From Theobroma cacao (taxonomy: Eukaryota > Streptophyta > Magnoliopsida > Malvales > Malvaceae): a DNA stretch of 64,000 bases. This document shows, piece by piece, positions 11,001 through 22,061 of the stretch; the first letter of the stretch is position 1; each line of letters opens with the position of its first letter. A program made the translations under genes and the position numbers. The stretch lies in contig NC_030853.1 of the NCBI RefSeq assembly GCF_000208745.1, positions 25,233,442-25,297,441 on the forward strand. The letters run 5' to 3'. Below the pieces are notes generated by a model. The model had not been told where the DNA came from. It was given only the letters and a program-made list of their open reading frames with translations, and made no database searches.

Positions 11001-14000
11001 AGGTGTGGGTACCACTGAGGCAATACCTCGCTTTTTCACTTTTCATTTCTATTCAATCCTAGATCCAACCCATTCTATAGACTACTTCAGAGGCCCTAAA
11101 CCCACAATTTTTCTATCCTTCTCCCACTTAAATAGCTCATTGTAAAATCAGTTTCAAAACCACAATTTTGCTGCTGCAACAAAATTCCTTGGAATCTCTT
11201 TCTGCTGCCAGCCACTCTTTTGCCCTTAAGTTCCAATGAATTTGAGCCCCTGAATATAACAATAAACCTAAAATCCCAAAATTTTCAGCCCTAGGTATCT
11301 ACCCTACCATAGATCCTAAGCAAACAGATTTCCCCCACTCTGTCCTACATGCATTCATACACGTTAAAATGTTAATCCCCCAAATAATCCACAGTAAACC
11401 ATCATCCATTAGTGGCAAGGTACATGTTCAACCAAGTTAAATTAATAAAAATGGAAATCAGAATAGATCACATATAGAAATCATAACAAACCCACACCTT
11501 TGCATTGGTTACAATCAGATCAACATCTTGCAGAAAAGCTGCACAGGTAAGATATTGCCCAGAGTCAACCCGCTGCAATAGAGTAGCCACATCCATAGGG
11601 TTCTGGATTATTGAGCGGTAGTTTGGTGCGTCCTCATCAGTGACTGGGTAATGAAAGACACTAAATCTTTTATCGTAAAATATCCTGCAACATGATCAAC
11701 CATCGTCTAAACAGCTTAGTAACTGTTTAATAAAACCCTTTTCAGCCATAAATCAAGGCCTATATATCTTATTTTGTAAGCTCATATAAAGATAACAACA
11801 ATCAACAATAAATTAAAACCTTCAAGCCCATTCTAGAAGCAATCTTCTTCGAAATTTGAGGTTTTCCCAGCTATATTAACTTTGGAGATAAAGCAGGAGT
11901 AAATAAGGGTAACAAATGTAAGTTGATAAATAGAATTACATGCAAAGGAGATCTTACACCCAAAACAAATTCATGGACCATTAGGAAACATCCAACGATA
12001 ATTATTTAATGAGCCAAAAACCACACTGCAATTGGGAGAGATATACAAGAGCCAGCTTCATGTCTACAGGTAGATTTTCTCTTTCTTTTTCTTTCTTTTC
12101 TTCTTTAGTCATAGTTTCAAAATTTTTTTCACTAGTTTTTTTCATTTTCTTAGCTAATAAATTTCTCTCAAGGTCACCGAACTAAGCAGTTCTACAAGAA
12201 TACACCTAATATGCCTTGGGCAATACTTTGAAAAACTTTAGATCTTCTTCCAATCTTAGTTATAGTTTTTTCATTTGCAAAATTCCAACTCAGCACTGAA
12301 ACCTGAGTTCCAGTTCCCTCGTCTATTTGTCCTAAATTTCACCTGAATCGATTGAAATATGCTTCACAGAGATTATAACGCCAAGATAAAGATAGAAAGG
12401 CAGGATGAAGGGGGCAGAGGGAACAACAAAAGAAAAGGATGCCTAAGTTAAAGGGTATACTATAAAATGCGTTTCTGATAGGACCATGGTAACTTACCGG
12501 TTGCAAACATCTCTAAGGCACATCCGTAACCGGCGAAGAGCATGTTGCTCAGCTTCTACTTTGGCCTTCAATTCTGAGACCTTTGGTCCACTTGCCACTT
12601 TTGGCACCTTGGGAAGTTCAGGAAGAGATTCTGATTCCCGGGACTTTTTGGTCACAGCCTCCAACAAGACTGACAAAGCAGCTTCAATTAAACGGTCAAA
12701 AAACAAAGATCTGTCTTCAGTTGATGGTTTGTCCACTTGATAGCTGACAATAAAAATTAAATACATGACTGTCAAACTAAGTTTTAATCAATAAAAAGAT
12801 AAGTAAATAAATACCTAGGACGATTTGGAAAAAGTAAAATTCCTGCTCATCAATATCAACAAAACAGAAGCAACACCACAAAATAGAAAAAGGGAATACA
12901 GAATGCAGTTGGACTGAATCTGAGATGTTCATCGATATTATTCTATTCATACATTGAATTTATAAAACAAAAAAGAGTGAATCTGTGATGTTCCAACAAG
13001 ATCTATTACTTGCAAGATCTATAACTTGCAAGAAAGGCCAAGAAGGGTTTATTTATTCAAAACCAAATGTCATGGCGACAACAATAACCAGCCCAGATTA
13101 TGAATAATAACTGCCAATGGTCAAAATGATACCAGAATAATCACAAAAAAGAAATGGTAGAAATGCATAAAAGGTTACTTTAAGGGTTAGTTAGACATAC
13201 ACACTACGCTGAGGAAATACTGAATATGGATTCCCGTCAAATTCAGCTAGTAAAATTGAGGATGTTCCAAGTAACAATATAGGTAAGTCCGAAGGCAACT
13301 CTTCTAAAAGAGTAAGCAGTACGGCCCTTAGCTGTTCATGTGCCTGCAATACCATATTCATCAAACTCAGAAAATAAAGAAAGGACAGAAATGGACTAAT
13401 AAACTGGACCTGAAGCACCCAAAAAATCATCAACTTTTAATTGAGTGCACTCAATTGAACTAATACTTAATCAGAATCAGATATGAAAAATTACTCAATG
13501 AAAGGAAGCACTCACGTTATCCCACCATAGATTAAACTGGGGTATATAGAGTATAGATGGTGTTGTTCTTCTTGCTTCGCCAAATATATGAACCAGTGCT
13601 TCCTCTGGTGTCTTTGCACTAGGATCCGAAAGAAGTGATGGAAGACCAAGAGAATGTACAGGAAATTTCTCTAGCTCATGTAAAATTGCAGGTCCAAGAT
13701 GATCCTGTAGAACTAGATCAGTAAGTATATTCAGTTTTTGGTTCCAACATTTGCAGTTATTAAAAATCAAGAAGATGCAAAATATTTACCAAGCCAGAAC
13801 CATCACCACCACACAACAGAAGCCGAGGCCTATAAACAAGAGGAATTGCAGATCCATATGAGAGCATAGAAAGCTTAGTCAACTCAGATGACACTGTTAG
13901 GGGAGGAAATATGTCAGATATATAGTTCATGGCTTTCTGGAGATGTCTTTGCAGGCACGGTGCAACTACCAAAGACAATGGCCTAGAGTGAACAATGGAA

Positions 14001-17000
14001 CCTCTGTGAGCAGCGGGAGTAATTGTTGACATGGCCTCTACAAAGTGATACTTTTCAACCTTCACCGAGTCAACATCTATCAAAAATTTATCATCACTAG
14101 TGTACACTTGAGGATATTTTTCACGAAATGCACGAATGGCAGCTTCAGTGCATAGGGCCTTCAAATCTGCACCGCAATATCCCACACAACTAGCTGCAAG
14201 TTCCATTTTAAGTTCCTTAGAAGGAGGTTGCCTCCACTTCCGAGTGTGAATATCTAATATTTCAGCACGTGCTTCACAGCCAGGCAAAGGAAAATTGAAT
14301 TCACGATCAAATCGCCCAGGGCGCCTTAAGGCTCCATCAATAGCATCAATCCTGTTGGTTGCTCCAATCAAAACAACTTGTCCACGAGAATCAAGACCAT
14401 CCATGAGGGCAAGCAAAGTGGAGACGATTGAATTGTGAATCTGCTCTTGTTTGCTAGACCTCACAGGAGCAAGACCATCTATCTCATCAAAGAAAATGAT
14501 GGAAGGCTGATTCCTTTGTGCCTCCTCAAAAAGAAGTTTCAATTGTCTTTCAGCCTCACCAACCCACTTGCTAAGCACATCAGCACCCTTTCGCATGTAA
14601 AAACTGACTTTCTGACCTGCCTTTGAAGCAGCACATGCTAATGCTCTGGCAATCAATGTCTTACCTGTGCCAGGAGGACCACACAACAAGACACCCCTAG
14701 GTGGGGTGATGTGATAACTTGCAAAGAAATCTGGATACAACAAGGGAAAGAAAACCATTTCCTTTAAAGCATCAATATATTCAGAAAGCCCGCCTATTTC
14801 ATCAAAGCTTACACTCTCATCAACCTGTAAGGGTTGAATATCTGCCCCTCCTTTAGAACTTGGTCCAGCAGTCTGAATCCCAGAAGTCAATGTAGCAAAA
14901 GCATCACTTTGATGGCCCCAACCAGATGCAGCAACATTTAATCCCCATGGTGTTGTCCCATGCATGTCTAGTCCCCCAAACAGCCAAGGTGGTCCAGATC
15001 TGCTCCCACCTCGACCCCAGGGAATAGCAGGCCCCTGATCCAGCTCATCCACAAGAAGAGAATCATCAGAATCCTCGGCTCTTGCTAGACGATGACGCTT
15101 ATGAACTCGTGATCCACCCTTCCTAACATCCCTGCTGACCTTAGTCCCCATTCCTTGATGCAAAACCCTCCGAGGAGATCTAGCTCTTTGCTTGCTCTCA
15201 TCCATAGAAAGCCTGCGTACATCAGCACGATTTCGAAGATCATATCGCCTCCTTCCTTCCTGCTCTTCTTCACCCTCCTCGTCATCACCATCATCTTCTC
15301 CTTCATCTTCACCCTCAGCCTCTCCATCACCCTCATCTTCAGCATCACCCTCTTCCTCATTTTGGCCATCATCTGCAGCATCGTCATCTAAATCATTCCC
15401 ATTTTCAGTTTCATCCTCGCCAACTTTCTCCTCTGAAGTGTCCTGCTCATCACCAAAATCCAAATTCATTCGTTTAATTGCAGCTGCTTTTGACCGACGA
15501 GGGCGCAGTCCTTCACGCCGAGGAGTTTCTTTAGTCTCCATAGTCTTTTTACGCTTGGGAGAAGGAAACTCATCTTGACTTACACTGTTATCAACCTGGT
15601 TCCTCAAAGGTCGATATGAAGGTCTCTGAAAAAAAAAATAGTAAGATGTTGAAATAGAATACACTTTCTGTGATGCGTTAATATTGATATCTCACCAAAT
15701 CCGAGAAAAGAAATTGATTTTCAAAATTCTGTTACCATCATGTCTTCATCCTCTGAACCGGAACTGTCAGTATAACCAGTAAGATTCACAGAAACTCTCC
15801 TCTTTCTTGACGAACGTCGAAGATTGGGTGTGCCTGACTGCAACAAAAGGATGACTAAAATTAATCAAATTCAGAATACATGACATCATTTACAAAATGA
15901 ATCATTTTGATGTAATTGGCTTCAAGAGAAGGGGCGGTGATATGAAAAGCATGCAAAGATGCAACTTATTAAAGAAAACCTATATGGCACATGGCCTCCT
16001 ATAAGAATGCCTGACATAAAAGAGAAATAGGAATCTATATTTTAATCTAGAAAGCAGCAGAACAAGGAACTAGTATCTGAAAATGCAATATGATACAGCT
16101 GCAACACAAAATTAATGTCACCATAAATGTTATGATATCAAGTGTCAACAAATAATTAATGCTTACAGTCATACTAAAATCATAAACAAAATCTATGCCA
16201 GGTTAGGAATGGTTTTAGCACGAGTAAACAGTTTGCAATGCCGTCCGAGTTCATCTCAACACTGCATGGACCATCCTAGGTTCAAGAGATGTAGACACAG
16301 CAAAAGCAGTCAAAAGGTTGTAGGCATAACAAGAGAAAGAAATAGGTTATACATATGGCGCAAAGTTGAAATAAATCCTTTCCATTTAAAATAGTCTTTA
16401 AAGTAATCTATGTTGTAATTCCTAAGCATTTCAAATAGGTGGTTGGTGATGGTTTCTTGCATATCTGTTAGGAAACAAATGAACCATTTTCAAGTGCAAA
16501 ATAATAGCATCAGCTAATACGTTTCTTTTCTTTTATAATGGCAGCAGAAACTCCTTAAACTCCTTTTGGCTGTTGCTGTTTGCTTCCAGAAGCAAAAAGC
16601 AAAAGAGCGTGCTTGGATATAAAGTCAAACAAAATCTTCAAAGAATTATAATAAAATATTTAATTTCTTTAGATAACAAAATGCATGATTCTACTTGATA
16701 TAAACTGATTATGTTATATTGGCGTTATATTTATATATGTCCAATTTTTAACCAATTATGATTCTGCATTTTAACTTTTTCTTCTACTTTATAGCAGCTT
16801 TTCAAGAAGCAAATGGCAAAATTAAAGTAGCAAAAGCAACAACAAAACAGAGGCTTAATGTATGCAATATAATTATAAAACTACTATAATCATGTAAGAG
16901 AAGAAGATTTATATTACCTAATCCCTTTATAATTTTATGATATCTACAGTCTAGACAAACTTCACATTGAAACTGGACGAGCTAAAACTTTTCTCTAAAC

Positions 17001-17279
17001 TGCTTAAAGACTATCAGCATGATATATACATTTGGATAAGAATGCATAACTTACATTGTTGTTGGAAGTCCGCACTGGCCGATCCCCTGAGCGCAACATT
17101 TTGGCAATGCGAGATGCTGCCGTCCTTGTCTTTGTCTTGCTTTTCCTAGTTCGAATGATGGTTGGAGTGTAATACAAATATGGGCGGCCATACACTTTTG
17201 GCCTTCTTCTAAGCCTATCACTTGTGCGCACAGGCCTAGAAACTGGCCCATCTCCTTGACCAGATCCTTTTGAATACAT
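8003..17279 (-). CDS. BRAT1: AAA+ ATPase with bromodomain, ATAD2/CDC48-related (BRAT1 type)
   Basis: Chromatin ATPase that reads acetylated histones, of the ATAD2/Yta7/Abo1 family; the Arabidopsis homologue is At1g05910, known as BRAT1, which opposes transcriptional silencing. Ten coding exons on the minus strand: 17279-17055, 15837-15736, 15625-13790, 13704-13516, 13343-13201, 12743-12498, 11684-11498, 9850-9785, 9690-9444 and 8388-8003. They sum to 1,208 aa, close to the length of the Arabidopsis protein. Domains: a basic N-terminus (RRRPKVYGRPYLYYTP); a Glu/Asp-rich tract at about 175-227; a first AAA module with Walker A GPPGTGKT near 424 and Walker B IIFFDEIDG near 490; a degenerate second AAA (CGGDGSG instead of Walker A, from about 720); and a bromodomain at about 900-1010 with acetyl-lysine Asn979 in AYNGDDY. 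The start is the first ATG of exon 17279; the upstream in-frame codon is TTG. A non-coding leader exon lies further upstream. Introns carry a SINE and a MITE. Confidence 0.93.
10945..11035 (-). mobile_element. tRNA-derived SINE remnant in an AAA-gene intron
   Basis: On the minus strand this reads as a pol III promoter. Box A-like TTGCCTCAGTGGTA is at 11023-11010, and box B-like AAGTTTAAATCCCC is at about 10979-10966, some 35 bases further on. An A-rich tail (T-rich on plus, about 10932-10955) follows. Spacing and tail fit a plant tRNA-derived SINE. There is no cloverleaf, so it is not a tRNA gene. It has the same orientation as the host gene. Confidence 0.6.
16545..16855. mobile_element. hAT-like MITE in an AAA-gene intron
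   Basis: The left end (GGCTGTTGCTGTTTGCTTCC near 16568, then AGAAGCAAAAAGCAAAAG) and the right end (AGCAGCTTTTCAAGAAGC near 16793, then GTAGCAAAAGCAACAAC near 16827) form imperfect inverted repeats built from GCTTTTGCTTC-type words. These are typical of plant hAT MITEs. The interior is AT-rich and non-coding. It lies in the 15838-17054 intron. Exact borders are uncertain. Confidence 0.45.
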
Positions 17280-18964
17280 AGGCAAACACTAGCTTTGATG
17301 ATTGTATTCTTCCATAAACTTCCAAGTGTAACAACACCTTGAAGAGGAAAGTACAAAATAATAATAAGCAGAGAAATTGCTTTGCCTAAACATTCTTGCA
17401 TGTATAACTTTTCAATTATGCCATTGTTAATGGCACATGATTCTGGACAATTATCAACAGTTATACTTTTCAAAGAATAATCTCAATTAAACACGGGCAA
17501 TTATGAAGTCATTAACTACATAGAAACAAGAACCTCTATCAAACGGTAGAGTAAGAGAACAAAACATTGTAACAAGTAAACCTATTATATCCTCTTTTAA
17601 GCTAAATGCAAGCAAGAACAATCTTTATGAACCAAATTATCTTTCCATTACTAGATAAAATTCTAAGTTCTCAATGGCATGTGTATTAAGCATGCATATT
17701 GATGATACCTGATAGCTGCTGCAGATTAAGAAAGACCCTTCAGATGCTATAAAACCGCAGTAACTAAAACATTCAAGGACATTACCAGAAAATATCTTTG
17801 TTTTACCATGTTAAGAAAGAACATCAAAAGGTATGATGAAAGATATCACAGAAAGGTAAAAATGTCTTCTTGAGAGGCCGTATTACTCCCTGTTAGGAGC
17901 TACACATTTCCTCTGAAGTATGTGGAGTTTGAGGACCAAGGATGCATACTGGTTACAAAGGAACTTCTTCAACAAGGAGCTCAGACTAGTTAGAAGGATC
18001 AGTTTGCAGATTGTGCTCAGAACCACGCTTTAATAAGAGATTGGTTAATAAAAAAGAGGTAAATGGGCAGGGGAAGGGCACAAGATGGGCTCAAAAGACT
18101 GATAGAGAACTATACATGCCTAGTTGTCACTTTCTAATCATATATGCCAAGAGCATTTAATAACTCTCTCCTTTCCAAAAACATTCCAAGTACAAACATA
18201 GAAAACAGATTTAAGGCAACTCTTTCTCCATACCAAGATGAGCTGCGGCTCAATTTCAGAAAACAGACAAGTGTCTCCATCCTTCAAGATCTTATTTTTG
18301 AAATTATTCCCGCTCTGTTTGTTTTCAGAAACTTCAACAACATCATTCTTCAGTTAACGTACTAACATCCAATTTTCATAGCAGCAACATTTTCATCAAA
18401 AGCTAAGGTATATTAAATCATGAACTGTTCAATGCTTATTCCACATTCAATTAAATTAAAGACTTCGTCCTAAGTAAAATCTTCAGTGTTTACTTAGAGG
18501 AGAAAACGTCAAAACCTACACCTAAAAAAAAAATCCTTTGATTATTGCAAAGTGAAATTAACTATTAGCACAACAAAAAAAAAAGATCAAATCAAACGAA
18601 GCAAATATTCGAGGTAATTCCAAACTGTTCGTGCTCCTCCTTCAAAAATAATCCCATTGGAGTGCTAAATCTAGCATATTAATCAAAAACGAGCAAAGCA
18701 ACAGCACATGCACATGCACATATAAAGAAAAAAAAAGAAACAGAGTTGCTGAAAACAGAGAGAAAAAAGCATGTAAATGCAAAATGAAAAAACAAAAAAT
18801 AAAATTTAACCAAATCAAATAACGTATAACAAAAAAATCCTTCAAATTTAGTAATAAAAACAAAATACTTTGACATTTCTTCTTTGAAATGAAACATAAC
18901 AATACTTTAGTTCGGAACAACGGAGAGAAATGTAAATTAAAGGCCGAGATTTTGTGGTTTATAC

Positions 18965-19060
18965 CTAATCAGAGATCTAGCTGAGATGAGCTTCCACCAG
19001 AGAAGAGAAAACGCGAGAAAGTGCGAGAAAGTGCAAGGAAAGAAAGGGGTTAAAACCTCG
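18965..19060 (-). promoter_or_regulatory. 5' leader exon and core promoter of the AAA/bromodomain gene
   Basis: A strong minus-strand donor (GATTAG then gtataaacc, exon end 18965) has no coding ORF behind it and lies upstream of the first coding exon. This fits a non-coding leader exon followed by a leader intron of about 1.7 kb. A TATA-like sequence (TTTATATAC on minus, about 19092-19084) would place the transcription start near 19055. The exact start site is inferred. Confidence 0.4.
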
Positions 19061-19925
19061 AGGAGCTTGTAAGAGAGCTCAAAGTATATAAACAAAAACC
19101 TAGAAAGAGAGAGCTAAAGGAAAACGAGTTCCCTGAGTTATTCGACTCAGTGAGCGTCCGGCTCGAGTCACTATCTTTTATTTTCTCTTTTTCCCAAAAG
19201 GGACCCATTAAAAAGCGGGTCCACGCTGACACTTAGATAAATATGTTTGGAAACTGTAATGATATTAAGCAAACGGCCAGTCAATATTAGCCACGTAAGC
19301 TAAATGTGCTTTGTTTCGACATTTAGAAAACGGAGGTTGCATTTGCTGAGTTGGCTGATAATCATTGGTTTTGTAATTTGGGAACGGTTAGATACAACCA
19401 CACCTAATTAAGATTCCTTTCTTTCACGGTTTGTTTGTGTCCACAGTGGCAGAACCATAAATTTTATAAAGAAATTGAGCTTAGCCAAAATGTTTAATGT
19501 TGGGATTTAAACTTTTCCATAAAAGAAAATTTTTGGGATTTGAGATAGAATTTTCATTAATTAAGAAAGCTTATCTCTTCAATTTGGTTCAATTTTATAA
19601 CCCACTTGTATTTAATACACAAGTTAACATCACCAAAACCCTACTTTCAAAAAAAAAAAACATTACCAAAACCTAAAAATGAAATACTTATCATTAAACA
19701 CATCCTCTTAGGTAAAGATAGAATTATAGTTTGTTGTTGGTTGCTTGGGCTTTCAATTAGAGTTTGAACTAATTGCATCCTAATTAACAGAAAGCTTGAA
19801 AATAGTTTGTAAACGCCTTCATTAGCATTAATTACTGATCCATCCATGGTGTTTGACTATACATCCGCTATGCATTGCCATCCGACTGGACAGGCACCAC
19901 CTGCTTCCCTGGAGAAGCAATCTAA
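19061..19925. other. Intergenic region between the AAA gene and the transporter
   Basis: Holds the AAA-gene promoter at its left and the transporter 3' UTR at its right. Around 19445-19560 the sequence (GTGGCAGAACCATAAATTTT and following) resembles a dispersed plant repeat with a GTGGCGGAGCCA-like core. I could not define its ends. No gene seen. Confidence 0.45.
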
Positions 19926-22061
19926 CTAAGCCGTTTCATTTCTTGCAAGCTCCGATCCATTTTGTGAAATCTTATTTTCATGGAATTCACCACCTTCTTC
20001 CTTAACTTCTTCCAATGGCTTGTAAGTATAAAGCCAGGCACAAATAATGTAGTAAACAAGATTCACAACTTGGATGCCACTAACAAGCCAATAGTAGTAC
20101 TCTAGTCTTCCCCTGTTGAGATTCCTGTCAGGCAACCAATTGTTCTTCTCTCCGGTGTACTCATGAACAAGTGATACCAGCAATGTTCCTATGTAGTTCC
20201 CCACCGATGTTGCTATCCAATACAGTGCTGCAGCTGTGCTTCTCATGCTTTCTGGTGACTGGTCGTAAAGAAATTCCAGGTGCCCGACTGACATGAAAAC
20301 TTCTGCTATCCCATGAAGGCAAAATTGAGGAACTAACCAAAACACACGGATGGGAATTATGGCATTTGGGTCATCCAACAAGTGGTGATTGGCTGCAACT
20401 GCTTTCCTTTTCATCTCGACAAATGATGCAACAATTGTGGCTAGAATGTTGACCGTGAAACCAATGCCCATTCTTTGTAAGCATGTTACTCCTGAGGGGT
20501 TTCCGGTGAACCGTTTAGCAAATGGAACGAAGAGGCGTTCGTATAGAACAAGTCCAGAGAGCATGGTTAGGATGCCAAAGATGGACAAACTGGCTGGTGG
20601 GATTTCGAAGGAGTGGGATAGGTGACGGTCCATAGTTCGAGCTTGTTGGATGGTGAAGCTGTGCTGGTGTGAGGAAGAGGTGACAAGTAAAATTCCAGCT
20701 GCCCAAATTGGCAACATTCGGATGATGGTTTTTAGTTCTTCCACTCTATGGACTGTGGCTAGCCTCCACAGACTTGGTGGGTTGGAATTTGTAGCCTCAC
20801 TTTCTGTTACTATTGCAGCTCTGTCAAACCATCTGTGGATAGAGATTAAAGAAGCGATTTTAATCATTCAAATATATTAAATGTCGGATATTATTAGCTT
20901 CTTGTTACTGTTACAAATATTTTTTTAATGAAAAACCATAGCTTACTTGTACTGATCACTATGTACAAGTCTTCCATGAACAGAAATAGCTGCATCAAGC
21001 TCTTTGTTCTGATACAAGAGCTTGGGGTCTTCAGGTGCAATTTCTTTTCTTTTCTTCACAGCCGCAACAATCACTTGAGCCAATCTAATCAACGGACTTC
21101 CACCTGGTTTCAATTTCCTATAAAGCGTTGAACCTATGAGGAAGGCTATGATAGATATAGCCATGGCTATGGTTGGGATCCCAAGACCCCAACCCCAGCC
21201 CACATTGTCTTGGACGTAAACCACCACAGTCAAGGCAGTCAACGTGGCTATTCCCATGCTAAAATAGTACCAATTGAAGAAATTCCACTTTCCTGATCGA
21301 GCAGCACTTGATTTGTCCATGTCAAACTGGTCAGCAGCAAATGTAACAACACAAGGCCTAATGCCACCGGTGCCAAGAGATGTGAGGAGAAGAGAAATGT
21401 ACAATATCCAGAGTTGAAACGTTGAGGCTGCCTGGCAGTTCTCTTGAGTTGGGCACGGCGGGGGACGGAGCGATGGTAGCACTGCCGATATGGTGATGCT
21501 AACCAAGCCCTGCAACAAGATACAGGGCAATGGGTGATCAATTGAATGAATTCATAACTAATGGCACAGTCCTCGAGTAAATAGCAAACTAAAAAGAGTG
21601 AGAGGGAGACCAATTCATAAATAACGGAACCAACAATGATGGTCCAAAAGCGACCAGCAAAGGAGTCAGCAATCAAAGCACCAATTAGGGGAGTAAAGCT
21701 GGCTGTTCCACCAAAATTGGTGAGGATGTTGGAGGCTTGAACCAGAGGCATGTTTAATTCCCGAGTTAAGTATGTTATCATGTTGCTGTGGAACCCGCTG
21801 GCAGCAAATCTATCACATATTTCATTTGCTGTCAAAAATATTGAAAGAAACCAAGTTAAATTGTCTGGCTAACAATTCGTTTGATCGTCAAAAATTTTTG
21901 CTATTGGAAATGCTGGAGTTCAAAAAGTTAAACTTACCAAGAATGAATGGCATTGTTCTAATGCCTCCAAGCTTCTTGCTCTTGCTCTTCTCCTCTTCTT
22001 TCCCATCTTCCTCAGCCTTCTTCTGGCTAGCCAAATCCATCCCAGTTTTCATGTTGTCCAT
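19926..22061 (-). CDS. NPF3.1: NRT1/PTR family transporter, NPF3.1-like
   Basis: Proton-coupled membrane transporter of the NPF family. The closest match from memory is Arabidopsis NPF3.1 (At1g68570), linked to nitrate/nitrite and gibberellin transport. Four exons, minus strand: 22061-21938, 21828-21611, 21509-20947 and 20832-19926, phases 1, 0 and 2, total 603 aa with about twelve hydrophobic segments. Family signatures include GGIRTMPFILANEIC at the start of TM1, LGTGGIRPCVVTFAADQF, NWYYFSMG, the central basic loop, and AALYWIATSVGNYIGTLLV. The start ATG at 22061 has a good context (ACCATGG) and is followed by a charged Lys/Glu-rich N-tail. The TM1 proton-coupling motif ExxE(K/R) reads EICDR, with Asp for the second Glu. 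A TATA-like run lies about 35 bases upstream (22099-22091), very close for a core promoter, so the real start of transcription may be further off. Confidence 0.93.

Noticed and set aside
10966..11023. Candidate tRNA gene
   Set aside because: A and B boxes are present, but no acceptor stem or anticodon arm can be formed; a SINE explains it better.
15155..15578. Plus-strand Ser- and Ile-rich ORFs
   Set aside because: They are antisense shadows of the Glu/Asp-rich tract of the bromodomain ATPase exon; low complexity explains the open frames.
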